Source: Neisseria sp.
GTDB taxonomy: Bacteria; Pseudomonadota; Gammaproteobacteria; Burkholderiales; Neisseriaceae
DNA length: 39,142 nt
Direction: 5' to 3'
Assembly (NCBI GenBank): GCA_030538415.1
Contig: JAUNTY010000027.1
Coordinates: 1 to 39,142 of the forward strand
A program made the translations under genes and the position numbers. Below are positions 1-7,219 of this stretch, piece after piece. The first letter of the stretch is position 1; each line of letters starts with the position of its first letter. The notes under the pieces are model-generated. The model saw only the letters and a list, made by a program, of their open reading frames with translations. It did no database searches and was not told the DNA's origin.

Positions 1-51
1 ATGACAGATGGAATGGATATTTCCAAGAAAAAAGTATTTTGCAAAGGTCTC
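1..51. repeat. Right end of a hairpin-rich, MITE-like repeat
   Basis: Positions 8-51 closely match 27244-27290, the right end of a complete element: both read through ATTTCCAAGAAAAAAGTATT and end in a TTTTGCAAAGGTCTC-type terminal repeat. Only this end is inside the window, so the full element cannot be judged. Confidence 0.6.
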
Positions 52-99
52 AGGCCGTCTGAAACAGCTTGCGCGGTGGCGGGGTGTTTCAGACGGCCT
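52..99 (-). terminator. Inverted uptake-sequence pair downstream of fadD
   Basis: AGGCCGTCTGAAACA at 52-66 pairs perfectly with TGTTTCAGACGGCCT at 85-99 around an 18-nt loop. It lies 20 bp past the fadD stop. No T-run follows on the minus strand, so termination is inferred from the usual neisserial arrangement only. Confidence 0.5.
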
Positions 100-119
100 T
101 GATGGTTTGTCAAGCAGGG

Positions 120-1784
120 TTATTGGCCGTCGCGCAATTCGCGGCGCAGAATCTTGCCCACATTCGATTTCGGTAGTTCGTCGCGGAATTCGATGTCTTT
201 CGGCACTTTATAGCCGGTCAGCTCGCTGCGGCAGAAGGCGGTGAGTTCTTCTTGGGTTAGTGACGGGTCTTTTTTCACCACGAAGAGTTTCAGCGCTTCG
301 CCGGTTTTTTCGTTCGGTACGCCAACGCAGGCCACTTCGAGCACTTTGTCGTGATGGGCGACCACTTCTTCGATTTCGTTGGGGTAAACATTGAAGCCCG
401 ACACCACAATCAGGTCTTTTTTGCGGTCAACCAGTTTGAACCAGCCTTTTTCGTCCATCACGGCAATATCGCCGGTTTCGAGGAAGCCGCGTGCGTCGAT
501 GGCTTTGGCGGTTTCTTCGGGGCGCTGCCAATAGCCCTGCATCACTTGCGGGCCTTTCACCCACATCTCGCCGGGCTGGCCTTGTGCCACCGGATTGCCG
601 TTTTCGTCGCGCAATTCGACGTCGGTGGAGGGCACGGGCAGGCCGATGCTGCCGGTGTAGGCGGGGATGTTAATCGGGTTGCAGCACACGCCGGGGCTGG
701 CTTCGGTGAGGCCGTAGGCTTCGACGATGGGCGTGCCGGTGATGTTTTTCCATTTTTCGGCCACGGCTTTTTGGGTGGCCATGCCGCCGCCGAGGGTGAG
801 CTTGAGGCCGGAGAAATCGACTTCGGCAAATTCGGGGCGGTTGATCAGGCCGTTAAACAAGGTGTTTACGCCGATGAAGACGTTGATTTTGTTGCGCTTC
901 ATGTCGCCGATAAAGCTTTTCATGTCGCGCGGGTTGGTGATGAGGATGATGCGCGAACCGGTTTGGGTAAAAATCATCAGGTTCACGGTGAGCGCGAAAA
1001 TGTGATATAGCGGCAGCGCGGCGATGACGGTTTCTTCGCCGTTTTTGAGCTGGTTTTTAATCCATTCGCCCGCTTGCAGCATATTGGCGCAGATGTTGCC
1101 GTGGCTGAGTATCGCGCCTTTGGCCACACCGGTGGTGCCGCCGGTGTATTGCAGGAAGGCGGGGGTGTCGTGTTGCAAATCAACGGGCGTGAAATTTTGC
1201 GCCGCGCCTTGTTTCAAGGCCGTCTGAAAGGAAACGGCGTTGGCGATGCGGTATTCGGGCACCATTTTTTTGATTTTGCGGATGACGAAATTCATCAGCG
1301 TGCCTTTTACCGCGCCGAACATTTCGCCGATATTGGCGATGACGACGTTTTGAATCTGCGTGCGCGGCAGCACCAATTCGAGTGTGTTGGCGAAGTTTTC
1401 CAGCACGATGATGGTGGTGGCACCGCTGTCGTTGAGTTGGTGTTCCAGCTCGCGCGGGGTGTAGAGCGGATTGGTGTTGACCACCATCATGCCTGCTTTG
1501 AGCGCGCCGAAGAGGGCAATCGGGTATTGCAATACGTTGGGCATCATAATCGCCACGCGCTCGCCTTGGGGCAGCTTGAGCGTGTTTTGCAGGAAGGAGG
1601 CGAAATCGTTGACCAGCTTGCCGGTTTCGGCGTAGCTCAGCGTTTTGCCCATGTTTTGAAACGCGGTTTTGCTGCCGAATTGCTGCACGCTTTGGTCGAA
1701 TACGTCGATAATCGAGGTGTAGCGGTTGAGGTCGATTTCGGCGGGAATGCCTGCTTCGTAGCTTTGCAGCCAGATTTTTTCCAT
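120..1784 (-). CDS. fadD: Long-chain-fatty-acid--CoA ligase FadD
   Basis: It activates fatty acids to acyl-CoA using ATP, through an acyl-adenylate, at the inner face of the cytoplasmic membrane. The 554-residue product has the full ANL-superfamily layout. The phosphate-binding motif YTGGTTGVAKGA is near residue 213, EAYGLTEASPG is in the adenylation domain, and the C-terminal part has FLETGD, DRKKDLIVVSGFNVYP and a closing KSNVGKILRREL motif carrying the catalytic lysine. The start at 1784 (MEKIWLQSYEAG) is chosen because CCTAAAGAGAAACAAT precedes it and the family begins here; an in-frame ATG at 1850 would add 22 unrelated residues overlapping an uptake sequence. It stands alone, with no beta-oxidation gene beside it. 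Length is normal for bacterial FadD. Confidence 0.93.
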   Translation of the reverse strand: MEKIWLQSYEAGIPAEIDLNRYTSIIDVFDQSVQQFGSKTAFQNMGKTLSYAETGKLVNDFASFLQNTLKLPQGERVAIMMPNVLQYPIALFGALKAGMMVVNTNPLYTPRELEHQLNDSGATTIIVLENFANTLELVLPRTQIQNVVIANIGEMFGAVKGTLMNFVIRKIKKMVPEYRIANAVSFQTALKQGAAQNFTPVDLQHDTPAFLQYTGGTTGVAKGAILSHGNICANMLQAGEWIKNQLKNGEETVIAALPLYHIFALTVNLMIFTQTGSRIILITNPRDMKSFIGDMKRNKINVFIGVNTLFNGLINRPEFAEVDFSGLKLTLGGGMATQKAVAEKWKNITGTPIVEAYGLTEASPGVCCNPINIPAYTGSIGLPVPSTDVELRDENGNPVAQGQPGEMWVKGPQVMQGYWQRPEETAKAIDARGFLETGDIAVMDEKGWFKLVDRKKDLIVVSGFNVYPNEIEEVVAHHDKVLEVACVGVPNEKTGEALKLFVVKKDPSLTQEELTAFCRSELTGYKVPKDIEFRDELPKSNVGKILRRELRDGQ

Positions 1785-1862
1785 ATTGTTTCTCTTTAGG
1801 TTTTTTTGTGCTTGAGGCCGTCTGAAAGGAATGTTGCGGTGGTGAGGCAAGCCTTGCGGCTT

Positions 1863-1988
1863 GCTGCCCTCTCCCTAACCCTCTCCCGCGGGGAGAGGGA
1901 ATCAGGTTACTGTTGATTGAACTTTGCCTGATGCCGTGAATATTTGTCTTCCTGCAACTTGTCCCCTCTCCCCGCGGGAGAGGGCAGC
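1863..1988. repeat. GGGAGAGGG-type inverted-repeat element
   Basis: GCTGCCCTCTCCC at 1863-1875 is an exact inverted match to GGGAGAGGGCAGC at 1976-1988, and each arm also holds a CCCGCGGG-type core, so the arms can fold inwardly or pair with each other. A related element lies at 24445-24588. The rest of the fadD-mnmA gap holds several uptake sequences and no gene I can support. Confidence 0.6.
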
Positions 1989-2074
1989 AAACCACAGGTT
2001 TGCATCAAAGCTGTTATCGTTCAGGCCGTCTGAATGCGGTAACAAGTCGCATCAAGCGTATGCTTGTTTCAGCC

Positions 2075-2169
2075 GTAGCGTGGGTTTTGCCCACGAAACA
2101 ACCACCACAGGCCGTCTGAAACATGCTATCCGTATTTTCAGCAGAAAACGCGGGCAGAGCCCACGCTAC
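2075..2169. repeat. Inverted GTAGCGTGGG...CCCACGCTAC repeat
   Basis: GTAGCGTGGGTTTTGCCC at 2075-2092 is inverted, with two mismatches, as GGGCAGAGCCCACGCTAC at 2152-2169. A further single copy of the right arm lies near 11104. An AGGCCGTCTGAAACA/TGTTTCAGACGGCCT pair (2109-2123 and 2186-2200) is interleaved with it, just past the mnmA stop, and could serve as the mnmA terminator. Confidence 0.5.
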
Positions 2170-2207
2170 TGGTTAAGCGTATTTTTGTTTCAGACGGCCT
2201 TTGATGC

Positions 2208-3308
2208 TTATCCCGTCACAATCACCGGTTTGTCGGTGCTCATAATAATGCCGCCGCCCAAACAGATTTCGCCGTCGTACAACACCGCCGATTGGCCGGG
2301 GGTAACCGCCCATTGCGGTTCGTCGAAGGTCAGTTCGATGGTGTCGTCATCGAGATATTTCAGGCTGCACGCGGCATCGGCCATGCGGTAGCGGGTTTTG
2401 CAGCTGTAACGGCCTTCGGCGGGGCGCGCGGGCAGGGTGAAGCTCAAATCGTTCATGATTAATGTGTTGGTGAACAGCAGCGGATGGTCGTGGCCTTGCA
2501 CCACAATCAGCTCGTTTTTCGCCAAATCCTTGCCGGCGACAAACCACGGTTCGCCCGCGCCACCGATGCCCAAGCCTTTGCGCTGGCCGAGGGTGTAGAA
2601 AGTGAGGCCGACGTGTTGGCCGACTTTTTTGCCTTCGGGCGTAACCATGTCGCCGCTGTTGATTGGCAGGTATTTTTGCAGAAATTCGCGAAACGGGCGC
2701 TCGCCGATAAAGCAGATGCCGGTGCTGTCTTTTTTGGCGGCGGTGGGCAGTTTGGCTTCGGCGGCGAGGCGGCGCACTTCGGGTTTTTCCAAGTCGCCGA
2801 GCGGGAAAATCGCGCGTTCGAGTTGGAAAGGTTGCAAGCGGTAGAGGAAATAGCTTTGGTCTTTGTTTTGATCCAGACCTTTGAGCAGGTAATGCACGCC
2901 GCCGCGCACTTCTTTGCGGGCGTAGTGGCCGGTGGCAATCACATCCGCGCCTTGTTCGACGGCGTAATCAAGGAAGCATTTGAATTTGATTTCGGCATTG
3001 CAGAGCACGTCGGGATTGGGGGTGCGGCCTGCGCTGTATTCTTTCAGGAAATAGGCGAACACGTTGTCTTTGTATTGCGCGGCGAAGTTCACAATATCGA
3101 TGTCGATGTCGATGATGTCGGCCACCGCCATTGCATCGAGCGAATCTTCCTTGATGCTGCAATATTCGTCGTTGTTGTCGTCTTCCCAGTTTTGCATGAA
3201 CACGCCGCGCACTTGGTGTCCGGCTTGTTTGAGCAGATAGGCGGTGACGGAGGAATCGACGCCGCCGGAAAGGCCGACGATGATGTTTTGGGGGGTATCG
3301 GTATGCAT
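2208..3308 (-). CDS. mnmA: tRNA-specific 2-thiouridylase MnmA
   Basis: It thiolates U34 of tRNA-Lys, -Glu and -Gln: ATP adenylates the base and a relayed persulfide supplies sulfur. The 366-residue protein has the N-type PP-loop SGGVDSS at residues 14-20. The nucleophilic cysteine is C103 in [12 protein letters not shown], and the persulfide cysteine is C199 in [10 protein letters not shown]. The conserved [14 protein letters not shown] and [13 protein letters not shown] motifs are present and the length is normal. The ATG at 3308 gives the family N-terminus directly before the PP-loop. It is a single-gene unit with uptake sequences on both sides; the upstream neighbour, citMHS, is divergent. 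Confidence 0.96.
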   Translation of the reverse strand: MHTDTPQNIIVGLSGGVDSSVTAYLLKQAGHQVRGVFMQNWEDDNNDEYCSIKEDSLDAMAVADIIDIDIDIVNFAAQYKDNVFAYFLKEYSAGRTPNPDVLCNAEIKFKCFLDYAVEQGADVIATGHYARKEVRGGVHYLLKGLDQNKDQSYFLYRLQPFQLERAIFPLGDLEKPEVRRLAAEAKLPTAAKKDSTGICFIGERPFREFLQKYLPINSGDMVTPEGKKVGQHVGLTFYTLGQRKGLGIGGAGEPWFVAGKDLAKNELIVVQGHDHPLLFTNTLIMNDLSFTLPARPAEGRYSCKTRYRMADAACSLKYLDDDTIELTFDEPQWAVTPGQSAVLYDGEICLGGGIIMSTDKPVIVTG

Positions 3309-3641
3309 GGTGCGGAATATGGGGCGGCGGTGCTGTTTTTAAAGCAGAGGCCGTCTGAAACAGTCAAACAAGGCAGGATTTTACCATAGAGTGAAAGTGC
3401 GGCGGTGAATCAGCCCGGTTTCGCCGGGGCGCGGCCGCAGACGGGGTCGGGTTGCGGGTTGTAGCGGATTGAAAGATGAATAAAATCAATTATTAGCCCG
3501 AAAAGATTGTTTTGTTGTGACGGATGTTATGCCGGATGAAAGCTTTGCGGTGATTTTGGCGGGCATAAATGCCTGTAGAATTTTCTTTTTTTTACATAAA
3601 AAGGAGTTGTGGGTGGAATTTGTGTAAACATTTATTAATAT

Positions 3642-3669
3642 TTGGCGCATTTTGTAGCGTTGTGTTATA
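3642..3669 (+). promoter_or_regulatory. Possible promoter of the citrate transporter
   Basis: TTGGCG (3642-3647), a 16-bp spacer and TATAAA (3664-3669) lie about 50 bp before the transporter start. The surrounding mnmA-transporter gap (3309-3718) is AT-rich from about 3480 onward, unlike the coding DNA, which suits a control region. No operator is obvious and no other gene is seen there. Confidence 0.35.
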
Positions 3670-3718
3670 AAGCTCCTCTGGCAATTTTATGATAAAAAAG
3701 TGATATCAAGGAGATTTT

Positions 3719-5101
3719 ATGCTTACTGTCATTGGTTTGGCGATTATTTTGGTTATCGTCGTGCTTCTTCTGGCCGAAAAGGTGTCGCCGGTAATCTGCA
3801 TGGTATTGGTGCCGCTGGTCGGCGCGGTCGTGGCCGGTTTTGATTTTGAAACCATTTCCCAGTTTTACAGCAAGGGCATCGGCTCGGTTACGCAGATTGT
3901 GGTGATGTTTGTGTTTGCCATTCTGTTTTTCGGCGTGATGAACGATGTGGGTTTGTTTGACCCGATGATACGCGGCATGATCAAGCTTACCCGCGGCAAT
4001 GTGGTGGCGGTCACGGTGGGCACGGTGATTGTGTCGGTGATTGCCCAGCTCGACGGCGCGGGCGCTTCCACGTTTTTGTTGGTGGTGCCGCCGCTGTTGC
4101 CGCTCTACAAGCGCTTGCGCATGAATCCTTATCTGCTGTTTCTGCTGCTGGCGGCCAGCGCCGGCCTGATTAACATGCTGCCGTGGGGCGGGCCTTTGGG
4201 GCGTGTGGCCACGGTGTTGAGTATGGATGTGGTGGAATTGTGGAAACCGTTGATTATCGTGCAGGTTATCGGCGTGGTCATGTTGTTGGTGCTGGCGGTG
4301 TTTCTGGGTTTGCGCGAGCAGCGCCGCATCCGCGCGGCTTACCCTGATGTTCAGGCCGGCCCGCTCACTGCGGCTGCCGAGCGTCTGGGCGAGGCGCATG
4401 AAAAACACCGCGGCGACAGCCAGGATGAAGAAGCCGCCATTACCCAGGAATGGGAAGAAACCGGCAGCGCCGAGCGCAAGGCCTTGCTGCGCCCGCATCT
4501 GCGCTGGGTAAACGCGCTGATTTTCCTCTCAGCGCTGGCGGTGTTGGTGTCGGGCATTTTCCCGCCGGGCTATGTGTTTATGATTGCGCTCTGTATCGCG
4601 CTGGTTATCAACTATCCCAAGCCGCATATGCAGATTGAACGCATCACCGCCCACGCAGGCGGCGCGGTGATGATGGCCAGCATCATTCTGGCGGCGGGCA
4701 CGTTTCTCGGTATTCTGAAAGAATCGGGCATGCTCAATGAAATTGCCGTGGCGCTGGTGAGTGTTTTGCCCAATTCGCTGCTGCCGTATCTGCACATCGC
4801 CATCGGCATCATCGGTATTCCGCTGGAGCTGGTGTTGAGCACCGATGCTTATTATTTCGCACTTTTCCCGGTGGTGGAACAAATCACCAGCCAGGCCGGT
4901 GTGCTGCCTGCTTCTGCGGGCTATGCGATGATTATCGGCAGCATCGTCGGCACGTTTGTCACGCCGTTTTCTCCCGCTTTGTGGATGGGGCTCGGCCTCG
5001 CCCGCCTTTCCATGGGCCAGCATATCCGCTATTCGTTTTTCTGGGTGTGGGGCTTCTCGCTCTTGCTGCTGCTGGTTTCTTACATGATTGGCGTATTTTG
5101 A
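3719..5101 (+). CDS. CitMHS-family citrate/divalent-cation:proton symporter
   Basis: A polytopic inner-membrane carrier of 460 residues and about 12 hydrophobic segments, with the CitMHS signatures: an N-terminal helix running into AEKVSPVICMVLVPL, the re-entrant stretch AQLDGAGASTFLLVVPPLLP near residue 105, GLINMLPWGGPLGR near 150, and LSTDAYYFALFPV near 375. Residues 205-255 form a charged cytoplasmic loop. Family members import citrate complexed with Mg2+ or Ca2+, or other tricarboxylates; the exact substrate cannot be read from the sequence. AAGGAG sits 7 bp before the ATG. The gene is monocistronic, with a strong hairpin after it. Confidence 0.88.
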   Translation: MLTVIGLAIILVIVVLLLAEKVSPVICMVLVPLVGAVVAGFDFETISQFYSKGIGSVTQIVVMFVFAILFFGVMNDVGLFDPMIRGMIKLTRGNVVAVTVGTVIVSVIAQLDGAGASTFLLVVPPLLPLYKRLRMNPYLLFLLLAASAGLINMLPWGGPLGRVATVLSMDVVELWKPLIIVQVIGVVMLLVLAVFLGLREQRRIRAAYPDVQAGPLTAAAERLGEAHEKHRGDSQDEEAAITQEWEETGSAERKALLRPHLRWVNALIFLSALAVLVSGIFPPGYVFMIALCIALVINYPKPHMQIERITAHAGGAVMMASIILAAGTFLGILKESGMLNEIAVALVSVLPNSLLPYLHIAIGIIGIPLELVLSTDAYYFALFPVVEQITSQAGVLPASAGYAMIIGSIVGTFVTPFSPALWMGLGLARLSMGQHIRYSFFWVWGFSLLLLLVSYMIGVF

Positions 5102-5113
5102 ATGAGTAATGCC

Positions 5114-5147
5114 AAAAGGCCGTCTGAACGTTCAGACGGCCTTTTTT
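5114..5147 (+). terminator. Uptake-sequence hairpin after the citrate transporter
   Basis: AAAAGGCCGTCTGAACG runs directly into its complement TTCAGACGGCCTTTTTT. This is a long stem with almost no loop and a T-run on the + strand, a classic neisserial intrinsic terminator built from two uptake sequences. Confidence 0.85.
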
Positions 5148-5330
5148 ATATACGTGTTTATATACGTGAATTCGGGATAAACATTTTAAGCATGGTGGAT
5201 TAAAATAAGAAGCCATCCGGGGCGGAGCTGATTGACTTAGTTGTTTCAGTATTTTAGCGAACCGTTCTCTTTAGGTTGTGTCGCAATCGGCTGTTTTTTG
5301 GAATTGCGCGGACTACAAACAGGAAAATAC

Positions 5331-5546
5331 ATGAAATATTACGCTGTTATCGGTGCATTGCTGCTTGGCGGTTGTGTGTATGCCGAAACCCCGTACGGGC
5401 GTGTGGCTGCGCTGGATTTGCCGCTAGAGAGCCAAACCACGGTAAATAAAACCGTTACCATCAACGCGCCGCCGGGCACCACGGTGATTTATCAGGACGC
5501 CGAGCCGGTGGCTTACCCGCTGCGGCGGCCGCGTTACCGCTATTGA
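5331..5546 (+). CDS. Small predicted lipoprotein, unknown function
   Basis: A 71-residue product starting MKYYAVIGALLLGGCVYAE: a short hydrophobic signal with lipobox LGGC, so C15 should be lipidated. The mature part has a beta-prone TVNKTVTINAPPGTTVIYQD stretch and ends in a basic, Pro/Tyr/Arg-rich tail. The ATG at 5331 follows ACAGGAAAATAC; an earlier in-frame ATG at 5241 would bury the signal peptide, so I reject it. The upstream gap has no clear promoter. Other Neisseria carry small lipoproteins of this general form, but I do not recognise a named family. Confidence 0.65.
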   Translation: MKYYAVIGALLLGGCVYAETPYGRVAALDLPLESQTTVNKTVTINAPPGTTVIYQDAEPVAYPLRRPRYRY

Positions 5547-5645
5547 ATTGATGAAAAGTGGGTTTGGGATAAGCCAATTGTTTTGAGAAGATGGAAATCT
5601 TTGATTGCTCAAGGTATCGGTTGATTCTGTAAAACGGGACCGAGG

Positions 5646-5709
5646 CCTTTGCAACAAAATAACCGCCGCACCCGCCTGCGCGGGTGCGGCGGTTATTTTG
5701 TTGCAAAGG
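5646..5709. repeat. Perfect 30-bp-stem hairpin, minimal MITE-like element
   Basis: CCTTTGCAACAAAATAACCG... at 5646-5675 is the exact reverse complement of 5680-5709, with a CTGC loop. The outer ends (GAGGCCTTTGCAA and TTGCAAAGGTCT) and the inner GCACCCGC-CTGC-GCGGGTGC hairpin are those of the larger repeat family at 18351, 27297 and 31158, so this looks like its shortest form. Confidence 0.8.
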
Positions 5710-5713
5710 TCTT

Positions 5714-5740
5714 AGGCCGTCTGAAACATTCAGACGGCCT
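5714..5740. terminator. Bidirectional uptake-sequence terminator, lipoprotein/cysN
   Basis: AGGCCGTCTGAA(ACA)TTCAGACGGCCT with a 3-nt loop, placed between two convergent genes. TGTTTTT follows on the + strand, and the cysN stop lies 21 bp away on the other side. Confidence 0.75.
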
Positions 5741-5760
5741 TGTTTTTGATGAAGCGTTGT

Positions 5761-7071
5761 TTAGATATCAAACGCACTTTGTTCGTCGGTGGCGCGAATC
5801 ATGCCTGCGGCGACGGTGTGGTGGCTGGCTTCGTCAATCAGGATAAATGCGCCGGTGGCGGGGTTGTCGGCGTAGGTGGTGGCCGTGAGCGGCTGCTGGG
5901 TTTTCAGGCTGACGCTGCCGATGTCGTTGAGCTTGAGTTCGTTGGCCGACTGCACGTGGCTGAGGGTGTGTACGTCCCAAATATAGGAAATATCGCTGAT
6001 TTTGACGGCGGTGGTTTGGGTAGCGTGTTTCAGCAGGTATTTGCGGCGCAGGTTGAGCGGGGTTTCGTCAAACCAGCACAACGAAGCTTGAAACTGCTGG
6101 CTCGGGCGGGCGGGGTGGCCGGCGGCGAGGATGCTGTTGCCGCGCGAGATGTCGATGTCGGTATCGAGCGTGAGGGTGAGGGTTTCGCCGGCGACGGCAT
6201 GACCGGTTTCGCCGTCGGGGTTATAAATGGCGCTGATGCGGGCGGTTTTGCCGGAGGGCTGGACGATGACTTCGTCGCCCGTGTTCAGACGGCCTGATTC
6301 GAGGCGGCCTTGGTAGCCGCGGAAATCATCGCTGCTGCTGCCGTCTTGGCGGGCGACGCGCTGCACCGGAAACTGGGCGGGCAGGCTGTCGCGCCGGGTG
6401 CCTGCCACGGGCAGGGTTTCGAGCAGCGGCAGCAGCGGCAGACCGCTATACCACGGTGTGCGGGCGCTGCTGCTGACGATGTTGTCGCCTTCCAGCGCGC
6501 TGATGGGCAGATAATGGATGGCGGCTTCGAGGCCGATTTGTCGGGCTAATCCGGCGTAGGCTTCGGTGATGGCGCGGTATTTGGCTTCGTCGAAATCAAG
6601 CAGGTCGAGTTTGTTGACCGCCACAATCACGTTAGGGCAGCCGAGCAGCTTCAAAATCGCGCTGTGGCGGCGGGTTTGCGGCAGCAGCGTGGCGGGCGAG
6701 GTGGAAAAATCAACGCGGGTGGCGTCGACCAATACGATGGCGGCGTCGGCGGTGGAGGCGCCGGTCACCATATTGCGGGTGTATTGTTCGTGGCCGGGGG
6801 TGTCGGCGATGATGAATTTGCGGCGGGCGGTGGCGAAATAGCGGTAGGCGACGTCGATGGTGATGCCTTGTTCGCGTTCGGCGGCCAGCCCATCGGTGAG
6901 GCTGGCGAAGTCGATGCTGCGGCCTGCGGCGGCATCGCGGTTGAGCTTGTCGAGCTGGTCGGTGAGCAGGGTTTTGCTGTCGTAGAGCAGGCGGCCGATG
7001 AGGGTGGATTTGCCGTCGTCAACGCTGCCTGCGGTGATGAAGCGGAGAACGGGGGCGGTGGAGGCAGACAT
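5761..7071 (-). CDS. cysN: Sulfate adenylyltransferase subunit 1 (GTPase) CysN
   Basis: The GTPase subunit of ATP sulfurylase, which drives formation of adenosine 5'-phosphosulfate in sulfate assimilation. The 436 residues show G1 GSVDDGKS (15-22), the EQGITIDVAYRYF switch, G3 DTPGHEQ (90-96) and G4 NKLD (153-156). EF-Tu-like beta-barrel domains follow, with the FDETPLNLRRKYLLKH stretch. It is slightly shorter than E. coli CysN at the C-terminus. In most genomes cysD, the catalytic subunit, is directly upstream; here the upstream gene is recB and no cysD is in the window. An uptake sequence lies in the 148-bp gap from recB. CysN cannot work alone, so cysD must lie elsewhere or the pathway is broken. 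Confidence 0.93.
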   Translation of the reverse strand: MSASTAPVLRFITAGSVDDGKSTLIGRLLYDSKTLLTDQLDKLNRDAAAGRSIDFASLTDGLAAEREQGITIDVAYRYFATARRKFIIADTPGHEQYTRNMVTGASTADAAIVLVDATRVDFSTSPATLLPQTRRHSAILKLLGCPNVIVAVNKLDLLDFDEAKYRAITEAYAGLARQIGLEAAIHYLPISALEGDNIVSSSARTPWYSGLPLLPLLETLPVAGTRRDSLPAQFPVQRVARQDGSSSDDFRGYQGRLESGRLNTGDEVIVQPSGKTARISAIYNPDGETGHAVAGETLTLTLDTDIDISRGNSILAAGHPARPSQQFQASLCWFDETPLNLRRKYLLKHATQTTAVKISDISYIWDVHTLSHVQSANELKLNDIGSVSLKTQQPLTATTYADNPATGAFILIDEASHHTVAAGMIRATDEQSAFDI

Positions 7072-7219
7072 GTGGTTTCCTTGTTCGGATGGCGTTTGGA
7101 TAGGGCTTTACTTTAGCGAGGCCGTCTGAAAAAGGGAAAGAATGGATGGTTTTAATAAAATGCGATTTTGTTATATGTGCATGCAGCACTTGTTGCATGG
7201 TTTTGTGCCGCTGCTGCGG

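Noticed and set aside
8-244. A 78-codon + strand open frame at the window start
   Set aside because: It reads through a repeat end, a hairpin and the antisense of fadD.
1924-2391. A + strand open frame across the fadD-mnmA gap
   Set aside because: It runs through repeats and uptake sequences and into the antisense of mnmA, with no protein-like features.
5241-5330. Longer N-terminus for the small lipoprotein
   Set aside because: It would place 30 unrelated residues before a clean lipoprotein signal, and the internal ATG has the better ribosome site.
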